DNA from: Linnemannia schmuckeri
Taxonomy: Eukaryota; Mortierellomycota; Mortierellomycetes; Mortierellales; Mortierellaceae
NCBI GenBank assembly: GCA_029449235.1
Contig: JANATG010000011.1
Span: forward strand, 836,001 to 900,000
Direction: 5' to 3'
DNA: 64,000 nucleotides
Below, in pieces: positions 56,563-64,000 of this stretch. Every line of letters starts with the position of its first letter. The first letter of the stretch is position 1. Below the pieces are notes generated by a model. The model was given only the letters and a program-made list of their open reading frames with translations, did not search any database and was not told where the DNA came from. The translations under genes were made by a program, and so were the position numbers.

Positions 56563-59247
56563 TTAATCGATGGGCAATTGCTTACGATAATCCCAGCTGT
56601 ACTTTGTAAGGTCACCATAGGAAGGAAACTTCTTGCTATTTAGACTACTGCTCCACTTATTCGTCAAGTTCTCGTTTGGCCCGACATTACGGGGCTGTTG
56701 TTGCTGTCGTTGTTGATTGCGAGGCAAGCGATAATTACCGGCGCCGCTACGGACTTTGTTCATCAACGAAGGTGGAGGACCTGGTTGTTTCACACGACCC
56801 TGTCCCTGTCCTTGTCCTTGTTCGTTCGAAGGTGAATATGAAGATCCACCACTGGATCTAGATGTCCCTGCTGAGGAGACAGAATTCGAACGTGGGCGAC
56901 CCATGCTGGCGATCGAGTCCGTCTCTAAGTTCATGTTCTCCATATCGTCCAGTCCCGCGTCTGAGAGGTCGGGGTAGAGATCCCCGTACTCTGCGCGGAG
57001 GAGTTCCTGAGCAGATATGATGATGTTTTGTTGGCGGTTCCGGGAATTAGAGTAGTAGAGGGAGGATTGACCGTCGTTGTCGCTGCTGGTCGTCTCGGTG
57101 TCACTGCCGCGGCGGCGGAGTGAGGAATAATCTGCTGAGCGAGAAGTTGTTGCCGATCCGGCGGGTGAGTAGTACGAAGATGAGGAAGAAGAGTTGTCGG
57201 AGCCGGCGGGTGAGTTGACGGTCGAGTTGATCATCAACGTCATAGCCAGCGACGACCGCCTCCTACCGCTGCCACCCGCAAGAGTGTTCAAGCTAGGGGA
57301 CGAGAACGCGGCACGGAACTTGCCCTTGCCACGCGAGAAAACGGACGACGGTGAGCCCATACCCATAATACTACCAACCTCGCTACCGCCACCAACACGA
57401 GGTGACATCATCAAGCTGGGCGAGTTCATCTGGGCAGATTCCAACATGGACGCAGGCCCACCAGGGCTATTCATCACATCTGTCACGAAAGACCGCCGAC
57501 GGATCGCCTTCAACTGCTCATCCATGCTCTGCTCGGCTAAGGCGACGTCTGCGGGGCTCTGGGGTAAGACGTTCATGGACCGGTAGCTCTTGAGGCTATT
57601 GGGGGTTCCAGGAAAGTTGTTGTAGTTCTCGCCAAAGTGGCTGTTATTCGGGATGGGTGACGCGTGGACAGAAAACGAAGGAGCGGTTGGGTTCATGATG
57701 TTGTGGGCAACAATGGTGCCCATCGAGGATAACTTAGGAAGACTGTTGAGGGCTTTGAGGGTCTCCTTTCCCATGTATCCAGCGCGAGCGCGTGGGGTCG
57801 TCGGCGTGGTGACTCCAGAAATTGAGGGCGATCCTCCTCCTCCAATGGTCAACTGTGCAGGTGAACCGGCGGTGTAGATGACGGGTGTTCCTCTGGTACT
57901 GCCATCAGCGGCTTCTTGAAGGTTGCTGCCACTCGCACGAGCCATGGGGAAGACCTTGGCATGATCATGTAGTCTACTTGGATTAGGCTTCTTGCGTTCA
58001 AAGATGTTGTCGCGCGCAATCGAGGTGGCGCTCTTGCCAACAATAGAAGCCGTTTCAGCGTCCATCATGAGCCTCGATCCTACAGGAAGTTGAGGAATCG
58101 AGCTGTCAAAGACTGTTTTCGATGAGGCAGATGTAATATGGCTGCTGCTGGTTTCTGCACCGTTATCTCCGTTAGTGGTGGTGGTGATGTCGATTCCAAG
58201 TCCGTCGATAGTCTTTCCTGAGGAAAATGGTTCCTTTTGTTGTTGTTGAGGAGACATGCTGTGTGGGGTGTGGTTGTTTTGGGGGTATTGTAGATGAGAG
58301 TCCATTTGTGGATTGTTGATGTGTACTGTATGCTTGAAGGGTTGGCTCAAGTCGGTAACTCGAGAAGCACCATGTGCTTCATCAGACATAGCAACCAAGA
58401 CCTCTTCACCATGTCCACCGCTCGACTCTTGTCCTCCATGGTGCTCTCCCGTCCTCTGCTCACCCCTAAAGACGCTGTACGATCGACGAAACCAAAGCCC
58501 CAACCACACAATCCAGAAGCAAGTTGTAACTGTCGTTGAAGTCACCGCCGCCTTGGTCGTCGCACAGAACCGTCGATATTCTGGCGCAACAGCAGCACAG
58601 TCGATTCCATTACGGATCTTGTACCACTGCATCGTGGCCGCCAAGGAACACGCCACCACCAACCCTATCAAGATACAGAGTCGAGGAAGAGGAGAGACTA
58701 GAAAGACAGAAACTCGTACGATCGCACGAGTCACAAGCTTGGCGCTACGCGACAAGGTCGCCACCCCTCTATTGTTGGGTTTGGTGGTCGAGATCAAGGT
58801 CTCCACATCGGATGTAAGTCGATCATGGCGTTGTAGGAGCAAGTGGGATCGGATATGAGCGGCTCCCTCGGCTGTACGCGCCCACCATGCCAGGATCATA
58901 TACCCGACGGCCATGACAAAGGAGGTGGCGGTGGCCAAGAGGAGGAACAGTGCCGTAAGAGAGGTATATCCGTGAAGGTTTTGGAACCGGATAGTCGCCA
59001 GGATAGAGTAGACCGCATAGAGGGACAAGAAGGCGACCGTTCCATGGAGTCCTAGCTCAAGGGGCAGCTTTATGTCGGTCGTCGTTGTTGTTATTAATGA
59101 TGTCTCATATTGAAGAGGGCGTTGGTGGCGGAGCTGATGGTCCTGTGGTTGAGAGTGGAGAGGGGTTTGCTGGCGGTGGTATGACTGTTGCTGGTATTGT
59201 TGGTGGATGGGTATTGAGATGTTGTTAAGTGGGTGTTGCGACGACAT
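56563..59247 (-). CDS. Four-TM membrane protein with long disordered tail, MARVEL-like
   Basis: Intronless, 894 residues. A Gln/His-rich start (about 1-60) precedes four hydrophobic segments at about 63-88, 95-122, 175-210 and 235-258. The loop before the last helix holds CAAVAPEYRRFCATTKAAVTS, which resembles the cysteine-bearing loop and AAVAF-type fourth helix of fungal MARVEL proteins (Nce102 type). That assignment is tentative. The remaining 630 residues are Ser/Gly/Pro-rich, with many SP/TP and RRxS sites (for example RRRSS), suggesting a phosphorylated cytosolic tail. MARVEL proteins organise plasma-membrane domains. No other family came to mind. A CT-rich leader of about 0.9 kb lies upstream. 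Confidence 0.72.
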   Translation of the reverse strand: MSSQHPLNNISIPIHQQYQQQSYHRQQTPLHSQPQDHQLRHQRPLQYETSLITTTTTDIKLPLELGLHGTVAFLSLYAVYSILATIRFQNLHGYTSLTALFLLLATATSFVMAVGYMILAWWARTAEGAAHIRSHLLLQRHDRLTSDVETLISTTKPNNRGVATLSRSAKLVTRAIVRVSVFLVSPLPRLCILIGLVVACSLAATMQWYKIRNGIDCAAVAPEYRRFCATTKAAVTSTTVTTCFWIVWLGLWFRRSYSVFRGEQRTGEHHGGQESSGGHGEEVLVAMSDEAHGASRVTDLSQPFKHTVHINNPQMDSHLQYPQNNHTPHSMSPQQQQKEPFSSGKTIDGLGIDITTTTNGDNGAETSSSHITSASSKTVFDSSIPQLPVGSRLMMDAETASIVGKSATSIARDNIFERKKPNPSRLHDHAKVFPMARASGSNLQEAADGSTRGTPVIYTAGSPAQLTIGGGGSPSISGVTTPTTPRARAGYMGKETLKALNSLPKLSSMGTIVAHNIMNPTAPSFSVHASPIPNNSHFGENYNNFPGTPNSLKSYRSMNVLPQSPADVALAEQSMDEQLKAIRRRSFVTDVMNSPGGPASMLESAQMNSPSLMMSPRVGGGSEVGSIMGMGSPSSVFSRGKGKFRAAFSSPSLNTLAGGSGRRRSSLAMTLMINSTVNSPAGSDNSSSSSSYYSPAGSATTSRSADYSSLRRRGSDTETTSSDNDGQSSLYYSNSRNRQQNIIISAQELLRAEYGDLYPDLSDAGLDDMENMNLETDSIASMGRPRSNSVSSAGTSRSSGGSSYSPSNEQGQGQGQGRVKQPGPPPSLMNKVRSGAGNYRLPRNQQRQQQQPRNVGPNENLTNKWSSSLNSKKFPSYGDLTKYSWDYRKQLPID

Positions 59248-59559
59248 TCCAGTTGCTATTTGTTAGACCGTGGAGAGGAGTGGGGTAGAGTGGATTGCTT
59301 GCTTTTGGATGAAGGAAAAAGAAAGGAGATCAGCCAAAAGTGTTAGCCCAATTTGTAACACCACGCGACACTATTATTGTGCTTCCGTTCCATTTTCCTT
59401 AGGGAGATGCAGATATGCAGGCAAAGGCGATGTCGTGTGAACAAACAACTTACAAGTGTATGCAGCTGTGGAAGAGACGAATAAAGGGAGAAGATGATCG
59501 TGGCGATGGTCGTGAAGGTTGGTGACAGAAGCGAAGAGGGAGGGGGTTGGGTGGTATAT

Positions 59560-59590
<31 letters not shown>

Positions 59591-60422
59591 GACGGTCTAC
59601 AACTAAAGCTGAAAGGGGGCCGATAGAAATGTGAGGAGGTGAGGCATAAAAGTGGTGGATTGGGAAGAAAAGAAAGGGGAAATAATGAAGGTGAAAGGAG
59701 AAAAAAGGTGGTGAGAGAAGATGGATGCGAAGATCGGCTCTGAAAGGATGCGCAAATCACGAACACACACCCACGGCGTGTCGAATCAGAAGAGGGAGAG
59801 AGAGGGCGATCGATATTACCCCGGAAAAGATAATGTAAAATGGTGATGCAGGTGGAAAAGATGGAAGGAAACGAGAGAGAGGAAGAAGAGAAGAGGAGAC
59901 AAAAAGGAGGGAAATGAACAGGCGGAGGAGGAGGAGAAGGAGGAGCAGGAGAGAAAGAAGGAAGGAGAAAGGGAGGGGTACACCGGCGACGGTTGTGGAC
60001 GACGATACTCACGAGAAGTTGAGATGCACTTGTGCAACAACAGCCAAGGAGTAGCAACCGAACGAAAGACCCGGGGTGAGTAACAACAGCACGGTGGTAC
60101 AGCAAAGGGAAACGCGGCAACGACGACGATGACGGTGCAATTGAGAATCATATTCGATTTCCATCTTGTCCGGACCTGTTTACAAACAAGAAATTATCCG
60201 TTACGTCTTTTTTTTTCCTCTCACGCACAGTACCCTTTCTCTTTCCTCATACTCTCTCTTTCTCCCTCTTTCTCTCTTTTTCTCTTCGTTGATGGAGTGA
60301 AGAGGGGGAGCCTATTGGAATAATAACGAGAATTCGCAGTTTATTACTTTCAAAAACAGAGCAGACATGCATTCATAAACGATGATAGGCTTGGATCTTT
60401 AGCCGTCCTTGCTTTCGCTCCT
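59248..60422. other. Intergenic, CT-rich leader/promoter region
   Basis: Strongly purine-rich on + (pyrimidine-rich in the minus-strand transcript direction), especially 59540-59990, including a (GA)n run near 59560-59590. It is probably the leader of the MARVEL-like gene; long open frames here are compositional artefacts. Confidence 0.5.
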
Positions 60423-61847
60423 CTATTGAGGAGGGCGCTGGTATCCGGGGGGAGGAGGGCGGAAACCAGGGGGAGGTCCTTGGAATCTATAAGAGAGGTT
60501 AATAAAAGGCACTACCATTAGATACCATGATCCTGTCATCTGCAAATCAAGTAAAGAGCATGTCAACAAAAAAAAAAAAGGCAAAATACATACCCTGGAG
60601 GGGGGCCGGGAGGAAAGCCTGGGGGAAAACCTGGGGGAGGGCCACCCTGGGGCATACCGGGACGGAAACCGGGAGGAGGGACCATACCGGGACGGAAGCC
60701 AGGAGGTGGTGCCATACCGGGCATACCGGGGGGTGGCACCATACCCATTGGACGGAATCCTGGTGGGGGAATGCCTGGTGGGGGCATACCGCCTGGAGGC
60801 ATACCACGGCCATATGCCATTGGCGGTGCGGCAGCAGCAGGACCGCGGGGCAACATCATTCCTGGGGCAGGTCCACCAACACCGCGAACTGGCCCAGTCA
60901 ATCCTGGGGCAACTCCAGGAACGACGGGCATACCACGGCCAGCAGGTGCAGCAACTCCCGATCCAGCGCTCAGCTGAGGTAGCAAAAGATATAAAAGGGT
61001 GTATGGGTTAGAAATTGCTCCCTCATGAATGAGGCATTGACGGCAGATCAACGCGCAAATTTGCTCGATGGAACGAGACTTGTGCTATAAACAAATAAGA
61101 TAGACATACCTGTGAAAGACGCGACTTCTGGTCCTCGCCGCTTGGTGGGGGAGGTCCATCAACACTCATGCTGACAATGATCTCGCCTCGGAGAATGACC
61201 AATCCCAATGTCCTCTTCTGCTCGCGTGTCTGTCCCGAGGGCGCGCCATCCTTTGCCTTGATCTTTCTGAATTCTTCGCAGTCTGCGAGAACCAAGTTCA
61301 TGTGCTTGTCGAAGGCCAACATCTGGCCAGTCAATACACGCGAATCCGACAATGTGATCCTGAGTCTGAAGTTGATCAGGTTCATCATTTTTGAGTTTTT
61401 TGAAATCGCCTATGAGTATTGAAAACGAGAGATGAGACCAAAGGTTATTACGATATGCAAGAGAGAGAGAGAATCGTAAATCTTGTGCGTCTGTTGTGTT
61501 TGCTTTGCTTGCTGCCGCTGCGGCGATTAGCTCGAAGTCGCCACATGCTGGACGTGGATATGTTGCAACCGATCCGTTTGTTTACAAAAGCTAAATTTGT
61601 GGTGGCGCCGACTCAATCCCTCCTGACAAAGACATATCAGCTTGTCGTGCAAGCGATTGAGTCGATACTCAACGAGCTCTGCTGTTACTGCTCCTCTTGA
61701 TAACGTCATTTCCTGTACACTCCTGCTGCACCTTGAAGTCAACGTCGTTGTTTGTCGCCCTGGCGATTGTGATTGTTTTTTTGCGTGCGTCTGTTGTCGT
61801 TACTGTTTTTCTTCCTTGTGCTTGTGTTTAGAGCGGGGCCATACCAT
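60423..61847 (-). CDS. SMB1: Small nuclear ribonucleoprotein SmB/SmB'
   Basis: Four exons: 61847..61845, 61409..61110, 60973..60594, 60486..60423; 248 residues. Exon 1 is only the ATG, directly followed by GTATGG. Exon 2 then opens AISKNSKMMNLINFRLRITL, matching the SmB start (K-S-S-K-M-L/M-...-I-N/Y-R). The Sm1 motif (SDSRVLTGQMLAFDKHMNLVLADCEEF) and Sm2 motif (LGLVILRGEIIVSMSVDGPP) are complete. The C-terminal half is the usual Pro/Gly/Met-rich tail (repeated PPPGFRPGM and PPPG units) that binds proline-recognition domains. SmB is a member of the heptameric Sm ring around spliceosomal U snRNAs. It is divergent from PHB2, sharing about 330 bp. Confidence 0.9.
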
Positions 61848-62177
61848 GTTGACGCGAGTATATGTTTGTGAATAGTTGGGATTTGAAGATTCGATTCCTG
61901 GGACACCCAATCAACGGACAGACAGGGATTGTGTTTTGGCGGCGGACTCCTGGTGATTTGCAAAGGAGGCGGAGCGTGAGGAAGGATGAATGCTACGCTT
62001 GGACAGACAACTGCCTTGCAAGCTTCTTTTGCCTACCAAGCAAATGTTAAGTGGCTTTGAAAGTGACGTCGACAAAAAACAATCTTGAACTACACCCTGT
62101 GCCCCAAATAGGGAATCTTGCCTGCTGATCGCACTCGAACCCATCCACCTACACTTTTCCTCTTCAACGCATCAGCA
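61848..62177. promoter_or_regulatory. Bidirectional promoter region of SmB and PHB2
   Basis: 330 bp between two divergent housekeeping start codons (61847 and 62178). No TATA box is clear; no gene seen. Confidence 0.5.
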
Positions 62178-64000
62178 ATGGCTCAGGCATTCAACAAACT
62201 CGGCGGTATCTTCCCCAAGGGCAGCGGAAAGGGTCTCGCTGGCGGTGCCGGCGCCTTGATCACCCTTGGCGCCCTCGGCTACGGAATCAACGCCTCCCTC
62301 TTCAACGGTAAAAAGCCCTTGATCCTCTTAGCAACAACGACAACACAGGAACAGTAGTACTGCTCTTTCTCCGAAAGCTCAGCTGACTGACTACCACTGC
62401 AAGGAAGCAACGTAGTCTACTACGATCAGCACCCTCCCTCCTCACTATATTATGTTCACTTCACATTAGTCAACCTCAGACCAAGGCGAACAACTCAGGA
62501 AACAATTTTCTTTCCAAGAGCTCTCATTCTAACTTTCCGGCTCTCCCTGTCTCTTTTTTCGATCTGATCACACTACTAGTTGACGGAGGTCACCGTGCTG
62601 TCAAGTACTCCCGTGTCTTCGGTGTCCAGAAGGAGGTTTATAACGAAGGAACTCACTTTGTCATCCCCTGGTTCGAGACCCCCATCATCTACGATGTCCG
62701 TGCCAAGCCCAGAAACGTTGCTTCCTTGACTGGAACCAAGGGTATGTTCAGGAAGGTCAATTATTATGGGGTCACATCATCAGCTCCGGAAAGAGAATAG
62801 TTTCCGAGCAGCACAACGGACGGAATGAATTGCCCTATTTTTTTTCGCGGGCAAAGGCACGAACGGGATACACACCACAACAACGCGGCAGAAGGATAAA
62901 CAGGCGACAGACATCGCAAGCAGAGAATGCAGGCGTTTGGGGCACAAGTGCGAGAAAAAAAAAACATTGACCTTCTAACGGCTTATATGTTGTCATCTTG
63001 TCTCCACTTAGATTTGCAGATGGTCAACATCACCGTCCGTGTCTTGTCCCGCCCCCGCGTCAACGACTTGGCCGAGATCTACCGTACATTGGGACAGGAT
63101 TACGATGAGCGTGTCTTGCCTTCGATCATTAACGAGGTGTCAAAGTCGGTCGTTGCTCAATTCAAGTAAGTCAAGACATGCTGGTATCGAGTACACTCGT
63201 TTTTATATTTCAAATAGCCATCCTTCGTTCTGATCGAGTTCTTTCCTACCTACACGATTTCTAGCGCCTCTCAACTTATTACTCAGCGTGACCGTGTCTC
63301 TCGCTTGGTTCGCGAGAACTTGATCAAGCGTGCCGCTCGCTTCAACATTGTCCTTGATGATGTTTCGATCGTCCACATGGCCTTCTCGCCCGAGTTCACC
63401 CAGGCCGTTGAGGCCAAGCAGATTGCTCAGCAGGAGGCTCAGCGTGCCGCCTTTGTTGTCGACCGCGCCATTCAGGAGAAGCAGTCTATCATTGTCAAGG
63501 CTGAGGGAGAGGCTCGCTCTGCAGAGCTTATTGGTGATGGTGAGTATCTGTGTTTTCACTATGACCAGATGACCGGATTGTCTTTGAATAATGCAGGATA
63601 GAGGTTTACAGCATGATCGTCTATTTTAGATCAAGACGAACAGTGGCTAATGCATCTTTTGCCGCTTTACCTTTCTTCCCTTTCATTTCCTCACCTCGTG
63701 CGGGATCAATTACCAACAACAATAGCCATCAAGAACAAGCCCGGTTTCATTGAACTCAGAAAGATTGAGGTCGCTCGCGAGATTGCCTCCATTATTTCCC
63801 ACTCCTCTAACCGCGTCATGCTCGATGCCGACACCTTGTTGTTGAACGTCAGCGAGCAGAAGTAAGCCATCCGTAGCACGATTATGATTTTGCGCCTTTT
63901 TTTATTGCATTATATGCTAGCCTATGGACGATGGGGCAACAACTGATTCCCTTCATTTTTTGGTTTATTTTTGGGTCCATTTAGGAAGGAGGAAGCCAAG
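62178..64000 (+). CDS. PHB2: Prohibitin-2, 3' end beyond the window
   Basis: Six exons visible: 62178..62307, 62580..62741, 63012..63165, 63265..63539, 63726..63861, 63985..64000 (continuing); about 291 residues seen of roughly 305. Residues 1-45 carry the single N-terminal membrane segment (GALITLGALGYGINASLF). The SPFH/PHB domain follows: VDGGHRAVKYSRVFGVQKEV, GTHFVIPWFETPIIYDVRAK, DLQMVNITVRVLSRP, and the coiled coil from EAKQIAQQEAQRAAF. The N-terminal anchor and VDGGHRAV distinguish PHB2 from PHB1. Prohibitins form ring complexes in the mitochondrial inner membrane that hold and protect newly made proteins and regulate the m-AAA protease. The last visible exon encodes KKEEAK and is cut by the window edge. 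Confidence 0.93.

Noticed and set aside
59374..60120. Open frame of 248 codons on the minus strand
   Set aside because: Low-complexity Ser/Pro/Leu/Phe translation of a CT-rich leader, without domain or splice context.

Overview
The window is nuclear DNA of a filamentous fungus. Genes carry short GT-AG introns, start codons sit in A/C-rich contexts, and there are long A and T homopolymer runs and pyrimidine-rich leaders. The protein repertoire (chitin/glucan wall enzymes, a Tom20 fused to a MYND-SET protein, a Fanzor nuclease of the type found in early-diverging fungi) points to Mucoromycota, most likely Mortierellomycotina (Mortierella and relatives). This taxonomic call is inference from protein resemblance, not a search.

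Layout. 1-9.5 kb: a DHA2-type MFS transporter (+), a Tom20-MYND-SET fusion (-), ribosomal protein eS27 (-), and a secreted GPI-anchored GH72 glucanosyltransferase (-). 9.5-13.6 kb: gene-poor. 13.6-20.2 kb: the 1,3-beta-glucan synthase FKS (+), then a small expansin-like secreted protein (-). 21.3-25.9 kb: gene-poor. 25.9-42.1 kb: an unrecognised tail-anchored protein (+), an ING-type PHD histone reader (-), a 17-exon Ulp2/SENP-like SUMO protease (+), COG8 (-) and a cationic amino acid transporter (-) whose first intron is 1.66 kb. 43.0-46.2 kb: SDHAF1 (+) and an RRN5-like SANT protein (+). 46.3-50.8 kb: a transposon (below). 50.9-64 kb: COX4 (+), a mitochondrial-looking pseudouridine glycosidase-kinase fusion (+), a four-TM MARVEL-like protein (-), SmB (-), and prohibitin-2 (+), which runs off the end.

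The most interesting object is at 46.3-50.8 kb. A decayed SWIM-zinc-finger MULE transposase (-) and a decayed Fanzor RNA-guided nuclease (+) lie divergently inside one pair of 27-bp terminal inverted repeats (26/27 matching), flanked by a perfect 8-bp direct repeat. They are therefore one inserted element of about 4.5 kb, with the Fanzor 3' end beside one terminus. Its right end lies only 84 bp upstream of the COX4 start codon. Both genes lack their 5' ends, and the Fanzor has two frameshifts and two internal stops, yet its RuvC and zinc-finger residues are still readable.

Themes: two wall-building enzymes (GH72 and FKS) and a wall-loosening-type secreted protein fall in the first third. The rest is rich in mitochondrial functions (Tom20, SDHAF1, COX4, PHB2, the PsuG-PsuK fusion). 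I see no operon-like logic; neighbours are probably independent. Exon boundaries were inferred by eye from splice signals, reading phase and protein resemblance, so individual junctions may be off by a few bases.
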